Below are positions 35,492-44,064 of a stretch of DNA of 64,000 nt, piece after piece. Under the pieces are notes generated by a model, which was not told the origin of the DNA, did not search any database, and worked only from the letters and a program-made list of their open reading frames with translations. A program made the position numbers and the translations under genes. How positions within the stretch are numbered: the stretch's first letter is position 1; every line of letters starts with the position of its first letter. The DNA is from Polaromonas sp. SP1 (GTDB taxonomy: Bacteria; Pseudomonadota; Gammaproteobacteria; Burkholderiales; Burkholderiaceae_C), in assembly GCF_003711205.1 (NCBI RefSeq), contig NZ_CP031013.1:558001-622000 (forward strand). The letters run 5' to 3'.

Positions 35492-36646
35492 TCAGGACTG
35501 CACCAGCCGTTTGGCCTTGGCGATCGACATCAGCATGCCGATGGCCAGGCCCAGCGTGACCATGGCGGTGCCGCCGTAGCTGATAAAGGGCAAGGGCACG
35601 CCCACGACAGGCAGGATGCCGCTGACCATGCCCATGTTGACAAACGCATAGGTGAAAAAAATCATGGTCAGCGCGCCGGCCAGCAGGCGCGCAAACAGCG
35701 TCGGGGCCTCCAGCGCAATCGCCAGCCCGCGCAGGATGAGGAAGATGAATCCGGCGATCAGAAGCAGGTTGCCCAGGAGGCCGAATTCTTCGGAATAGGC
35801 CGCAAAGATGAAGTCGGTGGTGCGCTCGGGGATGAACTCCAGGTGCGTCTGGGTGCCGGCCATAAAACCCTTGCCGGTGATGCCGCCGGAGCCGATGGCG
35901 ATCATGCCCTGGATGATGTGAAAGCCCTTGCCCAGCGGGTCGCGCGAAGGGTCCAGCAGCGTGCAGATGCGCTGCTGCTGGTAGTCGTGCAGGACGGGCC
36001 AGCGCATGCCGTCGGCGCACAGCTGCGGCTCAAACCACACCAGCAGGAACATGCCGGTCAGCCCCAGCAGCACCGGCGGCACGATCAGCTTCCAGCTCAG
36101 GCCCGCAAAAAAGATGACGGCCAAACCTGCAGCCAGCACCAGCAGCGAGGTGCCCAGGTCAGGCTGCTTCATGATCAGCCCGACCGGGATGATCAGCAGC
36201 AGCCCTGCCGCCAGGAAGTCCAGCGGGCGCAACTGGCCTTCGCGTTTCTGGAACCACCAGGCCAGCATCAGCGGCATGGCGATCTTGAGGATTTCGCTGG
36301 GCTGGATGACCACGCCCACATTCAGCCAGCGCCGCGCGCCTTTCTTGGTGATGCCGAAAATCGCCACCGCGATCAGCAACGTGACGCCGGCGATGTACAG
36401 CGGCACGGCAAAGGCCATCAGGCGCTGCGGCGGGATTTGCGCCACCACAAACATGATGGCGCCGGCAATCAGCATGTTGCGGCCGTGGTCGACAAAACGG
36501 GTGCCGTGGTCGTAGCCCGACGAATACATGATCAACAGGCCCGCACAGGCCAGCAGGAAAACGGCAAAAGCCAGCAGCCCGTCAAAGCCCTGCAGCAAAG
36601 GCAGGGTTCGCTGGTAGAGGGAGGGTTTGTCGAAAACGGCAGACAT
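35492..36646 (-). CDS. rodA: Rod-shape SEDS glycosyltransferase RodA
   Basis: Inner-membrane peptidoglycan polymerase of the elongation machinery. 384 residues with about ten membrane segments. SEDS hallmarks: KKGARRWLNVGVVIQPSEILKIA with its conserved Trp/Pro-Ser pattern, KQPDLGTSLLVL, the ERTTDFIFAAYSEEFGLLG loop and the C-terminal PLPFISYGGTAM. It is closest to RodA rather than FtsW, which has its own gene at 54837. Its usual neighbours mreBCD and mrdA are absent here. Confidence 0.94.
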   Translation of the reverse strand: MSAVFDKPSLYQRTLPLLQGFDGLLAFAVFLLACAGLLIMYSSGYDHGTRFVDHGRNMLIAGAIMFVVAQIPPQRLMAFAVPLYIAGVTLLIAVAIFGITKKGARRWLNVGVVIQPSEILKIAMPLMLAWWFQKREGQLRPLDFLAAGLLLIIPVGLIMKQPDLGTSLLVLAAGLAVIFFAGLSWKLIVPPVLLGLTGMFLLVWFEPQLCADGMRWPVLHDYQQQRICTLLDPSRDPLGKGFHIIQGMIAIGSGGITGKGFMAGTQTHLEFIPERTTDFIFAAYSEEFGLLGNLLLIAGFIFLILRGLAIALEAPTLFARLLAGALTMIFFTYAFVNMGMVSGILPVVGVPLPFISYGGTAMVTLGLAIGMLMSIAKAKRLVQS

Positions 36647-36721
36647 GCCGCGATTATCCGCCAGCTCGATGGCCGGGCTGGTCGCCTTGCAGGGATTGCG
36701 ACGATCACTGTGGGCATCGGA

Positions 36722-36786
36722 TTGCTATCAAATAAATAGCGCAATACCTAACCACCATATGGGCTGGAGGCCGATTTTTCTTAAGA
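36722..36786 (+). repeat. Family 1 intergenic repeat copy
   Basis: TTGCTATCAAATAAATAGCG head and ATATGGGCTGGAGGCC tail with TTTTTC following. It lies in the 216-base divergent gap between rodA and the hydrolase gene. Confidence 0.8.
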
Positions 36787-36862
36787 ACCCGGCGCACCGC
36801 CTGAAAGCCTGCACTCAAACCCAGGCAAGGCGCAGGGCCCACCCGCCGTCTAACATGGCGCC

Positions 36863-37459
36863 ATGCGCACCACCCACCTGCTTTACCTGCACGGCTTTCG
36901 CTCTTCGCCCCTGTCCACCAAAGCCAAAAAAATGGCGGCCCTGGTACAGGCGCGCCACCCGGCCGTGCGCTGGTGGTGCCCTCAACTGCCGGCCTCGCCC
37001 AAAGCCGCGCTGCAGATGATTCAGGATGAAATAACCGGCTGGCCGCGGCAGGCCGGCTACGAAAGCATGGCGGTGATCGGCTCGTCGCTGGGCGGGTTTT
37101 ACGCCACCGCCGTGGCGGAGCGCACCGGCTGCCGCGCCGTGCTGCTGAATCCGGCCGTGGAGCCGGCGCGCGACCTGGCCGGTTATATCGGCGAACAAAC
37201 GACCTGGCAAAACCCGAATGAACACTTCTTCTTCGAGCCGCACTTTGTGGACGAGCTCGAGGCCCAGCACGCCGGGCCGTTGAAGGCGCCCAAAAACTAC
37301 TTCGCCGTGATCGCCAAGGGCGACGAGGTGCTGGACTGGCGCGAAATGACGGCGCGCTATGCGGGCGCGCGCATCAAGCTGCTGGAAGGCGGCGACCATG
37401 CACTGAGCGACTTTGACGCGCATGTGCCTGAAATTCTCGATTTCCTGGCTTTGGCCTGA
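36863..37459 (+). CDS. YqiA/YcfP-family alpha/beta hydrolase
   Basis: 198 residues. The oxyanion region LYLHGFRSSP (about 7-16), nucleophile elbow GSSLGGFYA (about 72-80) and a late His in GGDHALSDF complete a Ser-Asp/Glu-His triad. YqiA-type proteins are esterases with broad activity on acyl-CoA or short esters in vitro; the natural substrate is unknown. It stands alone upstream of the RNase II-type gene. Confidence 0.85.
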   Translation: MRTTHLLYLHGFRSSPLSTKAKKMAALVQARHPAVRWWCPQLPASPKAALQMIQDEITGWPRQAGYESMAVIGSSLGGFYATAVAERTGCRAVLLNPAVEPARDLAGYIGEQTTWQNPNEHFFFEPHFVDELEAQHAGPLKAPKNYFAVIAKGDEVLDWREMTARYAGARIKLLEGGDHALSDFDAHVPEILDFLALA

Positions 37460-37525
37460 AATCTCCCCGAACGGGGCCTGATTACACTAGTCCCAAGTCA
37501 TCAAAGACACCAAAGGGATCCCGTT

Positions 37526-39586
37526 TTGTTTGTATTGTTTGAAGAAGCCGGCAAGTTTCTGGCCGGCCGCATTTTGTCCGAGAGCGACGCCTCGCTGCAG
37601 GTCGAGCTCGACTCGGGCAAGCGCGTGAAGGTCAAGGGCGTCAACGCCCTGCTGCGATTTGAAAAACCCTCGCCTGCCGACATGGTGGCCGCGGGCCAGA
37701 AATTGAGCCAGGACATCGAGCTCGACCTGGCCTGGGAATTTGCCAGCGAAGAAGAATTCGGTTTTGCCGACCTGGCGCGCGACTACTTCAGCGCCGACGG
37801 CAAGGCCGCCACGCTGGAGCAGCAGGCCGCCGCCCTCTTTCGCCTGTACGACGCGCCGCATTACTTTCGCCGCGCTGGCAAGGGCCGCTTCAAAAAAGCC
37901 CCCGCCGAAATCCTGCAGCAGGCGCTGGCCGCCATCGAGAAAAAGAAACAGATCGCAGCACAGATCACCGCCTGGGCCGAAGAACTGGGCCGCGGCGAAT
38001 GTCCGGCGCCGGTGCGCGAGCAGCTGTACAAAATCCTTTTCAAGCCCGACAAAAACAGCGCTGAATACAAGGCTGTGGTCGAGGCCTCGCGCGCCACGCA
38101 CACCGCGCCGCTCGATCTGCTGCAAAAGTCCGGCGCCATCGCTTCGCCCTACCAGTTCCACTGGAAGCGCTTTCTGTTTGAAAACTTCCCCAAGGGCACC
38201 GGCTTCCCCGCGCTGCAGGCGCCTGAAGTCAAGGACGAGCTGCCGCTTGCCGACGTGAAGGCGTTTTCCATCGACGACTCGGCCACCACCGAGATCGACG
38301 ACGCGCTCTCCGTGCAAGGCCTGGGCAGTGGCACCGTCACGCTGGGCATCCACATCGCCGCCCCCGGCCTGGCCGTCTTGCCCGGCAGCCCGATTGACAC
38401 CGTGGGCCGCGCGCGGCTGTCCACCGTCTACATGCCCGGCTACAAGCTGACCATGCTGCCCGACGAGATCGTCAAAAGCTACACGCTGCAGGAAGGCCGC
38501 AACTGCCCTTCCCTGTCGCTGTACATCACGCTGGACGAAGCCACGCTGGAGATCAAGGACAGCGTGACCCGGCTGGAGCAGGTGCCCATCGTCAGCAACC
38601 TGCGCCACGACGTGCTGGACAGCACTTTCACCGAGGCCTTTTTTGAAGCCGCGCAAACCACCCCTCCCACCGGCGTTGAGTGGGGCGTGGAGCTGAGCTT
38701 TTTGCACCGCCTGGCCAAACACCTGAAGGCGCAGCGCGAAGTCGCACGCGGCAAGCCCGAGAACTTCAACCGGCCCGATTACAACTTCCGCCTGGACAAC
38801 CCCACGGGTGCCGAGCCCCAGGGCAACGAGGCCGTCAGCATCAGCACCCGCCAGCGCGGCGCGCCGCTGGATTTGATCGTGGCCGAGGCGATGATTCTGG
38901 CCAACAGCACCTGGGGCCAGTGGCTGGCCGAGCACGGTGTGCCCGGCATTTACCGCAGCCAGGCGAGCCTGGCGCCCGGCGTGAAGGTGCGCATGGGCAC
39001 CAAGGCCTTGCCGCATGCGGGCCTGGGCGTGAAAAGTTATGCCTGGAGCACCTCGCCGCTGCGCCGCTACACCGACCTGGTCAACCAGTGGCAAATCATT
39101 GCCTGTGCGCGCCACGGCCGCACGGCCGCGCTGGCTGCCCCCTTCAAGCCCAAAGACGCCGAGCTGTTTTCCATCATCTCGGGTTTTGATGCGGCCTACA
39201 GCGCCTACAACGGTTTCCAGGCCGGTATCGAGCGCTACTGGACGCTCAAATACCTGCAGCAAAACAACATCACCGAGCTCACCGCCACCGCCTTCAAGGA
39301 CAACCTGGTGCGCGCCGACGAGTTGCCACTGGTGCTGCCGGCCGTGGGTGCGCAGGGCCTGCCGCGCGGCGCGAAAGTGCGCGTCAAGCTGGGCGAGATC
39401 GACGAGATCACGCTGGATATTTCAGGCACGGTGATCGAGCGGCTGGATGTCGACATCGACGAGTCGCCGGACCCGCTGGGCGAGGAAGACGGCGAGTCCG
39501 AGATGGCGGCCGGCCCGATCTCGATTGCCGTCGATGTCAATGAGCCACAAACCGATGCCGCCGCTGCGGCCCCGGTGGCAGGTTGA
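37526..39586 (+). CDS. RNB-domain ribonuclease (RNase II type)
   Basis: 686 residues. The catalytic RNB domain (about 245-560) has FSIDDSATTEIDDALSV, with the Asp cluster that binds metal, followed by RARLSTVYMPGYKLTMLP and YAWSTSPLRRYTDLVNQWQ near its end, as in RNase II. The C-terminus has an S1-like part and an acidic tail. TTG 37526 is chosen as start: AAAGGGA lies about 9 bases before it and the frame has no ATG nearby; homologues start at this point (M-x-VLFEE). The role is 3'-5' degradation of single-stranded RNA. Confidence 0.9.
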   Translation: MFVLFEEAGKFLAGRILSESDASLQVELDSGKRVKVKGVNALLRFEKPSPADMVAAGQKLSQDIELDLAWEFASEEEFGFADLARDYFSADGKAATLEQQAAALFRLYDAPHYFRRAGKGRFKKAPAEILQQALAAIEKKKQIAAQITAWAEELGRGECPAPVREQLYKILFKPDKNSAEYKAVVEASRATHTAPLDLLQKSGAIASPYQFHWKRFLFENFPKGTGFPALQAPEVKDELPLADVKAFSIDDSATTEIDDALSVQGLGSGTVTLGIHIAAPGLAVLPGSPIDTVGRARLSTVYMPGYKLTMLPDEIVKSYTLQEGRNCPSLSLYITLDEATLEIKDSVTRLEQVPIVSNLRHDVLDSTFTEAFFEAAQTTPPTGVEWGVELSFLHRLAKHLKAQREVARGKPENFNRPDYNFRLDNPTGAEPQGNEAVSISTRQRGAPLDLIVAEAMILANSTWGQWLAEHGVPGIYRSQASLAPGVKVRMGTKALPHAGLGVKSYAWSTSPLRRYTDLVNQWQIIACARHGRTAALAAPFKPKDAELFSIISGFDAAYSAYNGFQAGIERYWTLKYLQQNNITELTATAFKDNLVRADELPLVLPAVGAQGLPRGAKVRVKLGEIDEITLDISGTVIERLDVDIDESPDPLGEEDGESEMAAGPISIAVDVNEPQTDAAAAAPVAG

Positions 39587-39623
39587 CACCGGAATGCATG
39601 CATAAGCCCCGATAATCTGCTCT

Positions 39624-40472
39624 GTGAAATCCCCGAGCACACTGCAAATCGCTTTAGGCGCATCCATCGCGTTCCACGTGGTGTTGCTGACGGTGCGTTT
39701 TGTCGACCCGGAGCGTTTTAACCGCGTCTTCCAGGACACGCCGCTGGAAGTGATCCTGGTCAACGCCAAGTCCAACGAAAAGCCGGATTTCGCCAAGGCC
39801 ATTGCGCAGGCGTCCCTCGCCGGCGGCGGCGAGGCCGAAAAAGGCCGGGCCACTTCGCCGCTGCCGCCATCGGCCCTGATGGAGCTGGGCGACGCCACCG
39901 AAGACGCGCAGCGCAAGGTCGAGTCGCTGCAGGAGCAGCAAACCCAGCTGCTGGCGCAGATCAAGAAACAGCTGGCCTCCATGCCGCCGCCCGACCTGAC
40001 GCAGCCCGCCAACAACCCCGCACAGGCCGAGCGCGAAGAAAAGCGCAAGCAGCTCATCAAGATCCTGGCCGAGATCGAACGCCGCATCAACGAAGAAAAT
40101 GCACGGCCCAAAAAGCGCTACATCAGCCCGGCCACGCGCGAAGAGGTCTACGCCGTGTACTACGACGAGCTGCGCCGCAAGATCGAAGACAAGGGCACCG
40201 TCAACTTCCCCGAGCAGGCCGGCAAAAAACTGTATGGCGAGCTCACCATGGTCGTCACCGTGAATTTCGACGGCAGCGTGATCGACACCGAAGTCGTGCA
40301 GACCTCGGGCAACCTGACGCTGGACCGGCGCGCGCAAAGCATCGTGCGCGGTACCGGGCCTTTCGGTAAATTCAGCGACGCCATGCGCCGCAAGGCCGAC
40401 CAGATCGTCGTGGTGTCGCGCTTCAAGTTCACGCGCGACGACACGCTTGAGACCAAACTCACGAGCCGTTGA
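39624..40472 (+). CDS. TonB-like energy transducer protein
   Basis: 282 residues from GTG 39624. One N-terminal membrane helix (about 8-24, IALGASIAFHVVLLTV), a Pro/Ala and coiled-coil stretch with Gln-rich helices (about 90-160), and a C-terminal TonB-type domain (about 180-275; YGELTMVVTVNFDGSVIDTEV matches the TonB C-terminal beta-strand pattern). Ten bases precede aroE. No exbB/exbD is adjacent, so whether it drives an outer-membrane receptor or has another envelope role is unclear. Confidence 0.8.
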   Translation: MKSPSTLQIALGASIAFHVVLLTVRFVDPERFNRVFQDTPLEVILVNAKSNEKPDFAKAIAQASLAGGGEAEKGRATSPLPPSALMELGDATEDAQRKVESLQEQQTQLLAQIKKQLASMPPPDLTQPANNPAQAEREEKRKQLIKILAEIERRINEENARPKKRYISPATREEVYAVYYDELRRKIEDKGTVNFPEQAGKKLYGELTMVVTVNFDGSVIDTEVVQTSGNLTLDRRAQSIVRGTGPFGKFSDAMRRKADQIVVVSRFKFTRDDTLETKLTSR

Positions 40473-40481
40473 GGTCGCGCC

Positions 40482-41321
40482 ATGGATCAGTACTACGTCC
40501 TGGGCAACCCGATCGCGCACAGCAAATCGCCGCTGATCCACGCGCGCTTTGCCGAACTGACCGGCCAGACGCTGCAGTACGAACGCCTGCTGGTGCCGCT
40601 GGATGCCTTTGCCGCCACGCTGGCGCAACTGGCACAAGACGGCGTTAAAGGCTGCAACATCACCGTCCCTTTCAAACTTGAAGCCTTTGAAGCTGCCGCC
40701 ACGCTGACCGACCGCGCGCAACTGGCCCGGGCCGCCAACACGCTCAAACTGGACGGCGGCCTCATCCATGCCGACAACACCGACGGCGTAGGCCTGGTGA
40801 ACGACATCCAGAACAACGCCGGTGTTTCGCTGGCCGGGCGCGATGTGCTGCTGATAGGCGCGGGCGGCGCGGGGGCCGGTGCGCTGGCGCCGCTGCTGGC
40901 GGCCGGGCCGCGCCGGCTGGTGCTGGTCAACCGCACACGGGCCAAGGCCGATGCGCTGGTGGACAGCCACAAGGCGCATCCCTCCATGCAGGCTTTGCTA
41001 CAAAAAACAGAGCTACAAGCCCAGGACCTGCCTGGGCTGCAGGGCAATTTCGATGTAATCATCAATGCCAGCGCCAGCAGCCTGGCCGGCGCCGGCGTGC
41101 CGGTGGCGGCCTGCGTACTCAAGCCCGGCGCGCTGGCCTGCGACATGATGTATGGCCCCGCGGCCGCCGGCTTTATGGTCTGGGCCAAAGACCACGGCGC
41201 CACGCCGCGCGACGGTCTGGGCATGTTGGTGGAGCAAGCCGCCGAGGCCTTCGAAATCTGGCGCAAGGTGCGCCCGCCGTCCGCGCAGGTGCTGCGGGAA
41301 ATGCGGGCGCAGTTCGGATGA
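40482..41321 (+). CDS. aroE: Shikimate dehydrogenase AroE
   Basis: NADPH-dependent reduction of 3-dehydroshikimate. 279 residues: substrate part with NPIAHSKSPLIHARF (about 8-22), GCNITVPFK with its catalytic Lys, and DNTDGVGLV; NADP-binding GAGGAGAGAL (about 127-136) and NRTRAKADAL. Residues about 169-188 (QALLQKTELQAQ and following) are encoded by a family 1 repeat kept in frame. It overlaps mtgA by four bases (ATGA). Confidence 0.96.
   Translation: MDQYYVLGNPIAHSKSPLIHARFAELTGQTLQYERLLVPLDAFAATLAQLAQDGVKGCNITVPFKLEAFEAAATLTDRAQLARAANTLKLDGGLIHADNTDGVGLVNDIQNNAGVSLAGRDVLLIGAGGAGAGALAPLLAAGPRRLVLVNRTRAKADALVDSHKAHPSMQALLQKTELQAQDLPGLQGNFDVIINASASSLAGAGVPVAACVLKPGALACDMMYGPAAAGFMVWAKDHGATPRDGLGMLVEQAAEAFEIWRKVRPPSAQVLREMRAQFG
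40994..41048 (+). repeat. Family 1 repeat inside aroE
   Basis: TTGCTACAAAAAACAGAGCT head and CCTGGGCTGCAGGGCAAT tail, in frame with aroE. It encodes LLQKTELQAQ and the residues after it. The same 16 bases GCTACAAAAAACAGAG also occur in murG in the same reading frame. Confidence 0.75.
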
Positions 41322-42070
41322 AAGCGCTGCTCCGCTTGCTGGGCCTGGGGCTGATCGCCGGGCTGGCGCTGCAGCTCTTTTTTGTGGCGCGCATCGCCAT
41401 GATGGCTGTGGTGAACCCGGAGTCGACCGCCTTCCAGCGCTCGGAGGCTTATCTCATCGCGCGCAACACCGGCGCCCTGAAATGGCGCCAGCAGTGGGTG
41501 CCTTACAGCGAGCTGCCGGCACACCTCAAGCGCGCCGTCATCGCCTCGGAAGACGCGAGTTTTGCCGAGCACGACGGCGTGGACATGGAAGCGCTGGAAA
41601 AAGCCTGGGACAAAAACGCCAAGGCCGAGCAGCGCGCCGCGCAGTCGGCCAGCCGGCTGGCCCCGGCCAACAAGGCGGCCGCAACCCCGGCCAAGCCCCC
41701 CAAAATCGTGGGCGGCTCCACCATCACGCAGCAGCTGGCCAAAAACCTCTTTTTGTCGGGTGAACGCACCTTGCTGCGCAAAGGCCAGGAGCTGGTGCTG
41801 ACGCTGATGCTGGAGGCGCTGCTGAGCAAGGAACGCATCCTGGAGATCTACCTCAACAGCGTGGAATGGGGTGAAGGCATTTTTGGCGCCGAGGCTGCGG
41901 CCCAGCACTACTACCGCAAGCCCGCAGCCAAGCTCAGCGCCTACGAGGCCGCGCGCCTGGCCGTGATGCTGCCCCGGCCCAAGTACTTTGAAACCCGGCC
42001 GGCCTCGGGTTACCTCGCCTCACGCGCCGGCACCATCGTGGCGCGCATGGGCGGCGTGGAACTGCCCTAG
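41318..42070 (+). CDS. mtgA: Monofunctional peptidoglycan glycosyltransferase MtgA
   Basis: Single-pass inner-membrane GT51 enzyme that polymerises lipid II. 250 residues: membrane helix (about 8-30), catalytic Glu region VIASEDASFAEHDGVD, then GGSTITQQLAKNLFLSGERTLLRKGQEL and ILEIYLNSVEWGEGIFGAEAAA. An Ala/Lys/Pro-rich stretch of roughly 25 residues (about 100-125) between the first two motifs is absent from E. coli MtgA. It follows aroE with an ATGA overlap. Confidence 0.94.
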   Translation: MKALLRLLGLGLIAGLALQLFFVARIAMMAVVNPESTAFQRSEAYLIARNTGALKWRQQWVPYSELPAHLKRAVIASEDASFAEHDGVDMEALEKAWDKNAKAEQRAAQSASRLAPANKAAATPAKPPKIVGGSTITQQLAKNLFLSGERTLLRKGQELVLTLMLEALLSKERILEIYLNSVEWGEGIFGAEAAAQHYYRKPAAKLSAYEAARLAVMLPRPKYFETRPASGYLASRAGTIVARMGGVELP

Positions 42071-42083
42071 AACCCGTTCACGG

Positions 42084-43331
42084 TCAGCGCTTGACCACCA
42101 GCGAAGCCACGCCGGCCTCCCGGTTGCGGCCCACATCGGTTTGCAGGCTGCCCACCGGCGCCGTGCTGGTGTAAGTGCCGGCCGCCGAAGCCCGCACCTT
42201 GATCGAAACCGTGCACCCGCCGCTGCGGATGCCCATGCCGGCATCGACTGTCACCGTGCTGCCGCCTGGCGCGGCGCTGACCGAACCCAGGCAGTCGCCG
42301 CCCAGGCCCGACGGGTTGGCCACCACCAGGCCGGCGGGCAGCGTCTGCGCGAAAGGCGCGGCCAATACTGCGGCGCGACTGCCGGTGCTGTTGAAATGCA
42401 GCTCCAGCGTGCTGGTGCCACCGGGTGCAATCGTCGTGGGCGTGAAGACCTGGTTGATCGCGGGCGGGTTGGCCGCGTTGCCGGTCACCATCAGGTCGCG
42501 CACCTCGTGCACATTTTTGGCGCCGCCCGTGCTGCCGGCCACCCCCACGCTCAGCGCGGCGGGCGCCGCATAGGGGAAGTCGGTGTTGGACAGCAGGCGC
42601 CGGAAGGGGCCGGCCGTGCCGTCGCGCACATCGACATTGATGGTGTAGCCCACGCCGGCGGTCTTGGGCGTCAGCGTCATCACCACCTGGCGCAGCAACG
42701 GGCGCGCGGTGGCCGTGGCCTGGTCCACGTTGCCGGGCATGGGCACATGGGCAATAAAGGGGTTGCTGGCCGTGACGGGGCCGCGCAGCACCAGTGCCTG
42801 CGGCGCGCCGCCGGGACCGCCGCCGCCCGAGCAGTTGTCGGCCGGGCTGGAGAAATTGCCGTATTCATCCAGCGCCAGCGCCAGGTAGCCGCCGGCGCCC
42901 TTGCAATAACCCAGGCCACCGCCGGGCAGCGCACCGGCCATGTTTTGTGTGGCGTCATAAAGGAAGACCGAGATGCCGTCTGCGCCCGGCGCGCCGCCGC
43001 CCCACGAGGCATAGCTGAACGCCAGCGTCACGCCGCCCTGCGCACTGAAGCTGGCGGCGGTGTAGCGCACATTGCCCTGCGCACTGCCGACATTGCCCGT
43101 GAGCCGGAGCCAGCCGGCGCCTTCGGCATCGGCGACGGGTGCGGTCAGCGCCACCGACCCGCCCGGGCTCCAGCCCGCATCGAGTGTGGAGGCCGAGAAA
43201 CGCCCGTGCACCTGGAACTGGCCCCAGGCGGCGCACGACAGCGCCAGGCACGCACCGCCGGCAAGCCAGCGGGACAGGAAAGCCGCGCGCCTGGGCGCAG
43301 CGAAAGATGGGGAAGTGTGGAGTTTCAGCAT
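42084..43331 (-). CDS. Secreted lectin-like protein with DUF11/DUF7933-type domain
   Basis: 415 residues. The N-terminal signal peptide ends about residue 36 (ALSCAAWGQ). Residues about 40-260 resemble a bacterial L-type lectin domain: GADGISVFLYDA, ALDEYGNFS and a glycine/cysteine-rich loop. Residues about 285-415 look like a surface-protein beta-sandwich repeat: INQVFTPTTIAPGGTSTLELHF, TLPAGLVVANPSGLGGDC and GGCTVSIKVRAS. Only one such repeat is present, with no clear membrane anchor or sorting motif. It is convergent with mtgA, isolated on the reverse strand. Probably binds glycans outside the cell; this is inference. Confidence 0.7.
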   Translation of the reverse strand: MLKLHTSPSFAAPRRAAFLSRWLAGGACLALSCAAWGQFQVHGRFSASTLDAGWSPGGSVALTAPVADAEGAGWLRLTGNVGSAQGNVRYTAASFSAQGGVTLAFSYASWGGGAPGADGISVFLYDATQNMAGALPGGGLGYCKGAGGYLALALDEYGNFSSPADNCSGGGGPGGAPQALVLRGPVTASNPFIAHVPMPGNVDQATATARPLLRQVVMTLTPKTAGVGYTINVDVRDGTAGPFRRLLSNTDFPYAAPAALSVGVAGSTGGAKNVHEVRDLMVTGNAANPPAINQVFTPTTIAPGGTSTLELHFNSTGSRAAVLAAPFAQTLPAGLVVANPSGLGGDCLGSVSAAPGGSTVTVDAGMGIRSGGCTVSIKVRASAAGTYTSTAPVGSLQTDVGRNREAGVASLVVKR

Positions 43332-43432
43332 CGGCTACGAACGGAAGTATTAATAAGTATGCGCATCTTGCTATGTACCAGAATAGTTTGAATCGCGCCA
43401 GACGGTCACGGCGGGAACGTATCATCGGCGCC

Positions 43433-44044
43433 ATGCTTGCCAAAATAATGAGCCTTTTCCTGCTGGGCCTGATCCGTACGCTCACAGGCGCACAGGCCCG
43501 CTGGCTGGGCTGCCCGCCCAAGGCCGAACAGCGGATTTACTTCGCCAACCACCAAAGCCACGCCGACCTGGTGCTGATGTGGGCGGCGCTGCCCGAAGAG
43601 CTGCGCAGCATCACCCGCCCCATCGCCGCCAAAGATTACTGGACCAAAACGCCGTTCAAGAAGTGGATCACCACGGCGGTCTTCAACGCCATTTACGTCG
43701 ACCGCGCCAAGACCGGCGACCAGGACCCGCTGGAGCCGCTGATCGAGGCGCTGACCAACGGCGACTCCATCATCCTGTTCCCCGAAGGCACACGCGGCAA
43801 CCAGGAAGAGCCGCAAAAATTCAAGGCCGGCCTCTACAACCTGGCGCTGAAGTTTCCCCACGTCGTGCTGGTGCCGGCCTGGATCAACAACGTGCAGCGC
43901 GTCATGCCCAAGGGCGAAGTCGTGCCGGTGCCCATCCTGTGCTCGGTCACCTATGGCGCGCCGATTTCGCTGGCCCCGGGTGAAGACCGCGGCGAATTCC
44001 TGGCGCGCGCGCGCCAGGCCGTCATCGACCTCAGGGAAACCTGA
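43433..44044 (+). CDS. PlsC-type 1-acylglycerol-3-phosphate acyltransferase
   Basis: 203 residues from ATG 43433; the frame opens far upstream but the extension is low-quality Arg-rich sequence. Family motifs: NHQSHADL (HX4D catalytic pair), FPEGTRG (acyl-acceptor phosphate) and a Pro-containing VPAWI segment. It is smaller than E. coli PlsC (245). A CdsA-like gene follows 20 bases later, so the two probably make phosphatidate and then CDP-diacylglycerol, or modified versions of these. It may be a second copy beside a main plsC elsewhere. Confidence 0.85.
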   Translation: MLAKIMSLFLLGLIRTLTGAQARWLGCPPKAEQRIYFANHQSHADLVLMWAALPEELRSITRPIAAKDYWTKTPFKKWITTAVFNAIYVDRAKTGDQDPLEPLIEALTNGDSIILFPEGTRGNQEEPQKFKAGLYNLALKFPHVVLVPAWINNVQRVMPKGEVVPVPILCSVTYGAPISLAPGEDRGEFLARARQAVIDLRET

Positions 44045-44064
44045 CCCCAAGGCCCGGATTCCTG

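Noticed and set aside
43139-43432. 98-residue N-terminal extension of the PlsC-like protein
   Set aside because: The extension overlaps the lectin-like gene on the other strand and is Arg-rich shadow sequence; ATG 43433 gives a normal PlsC-like start.
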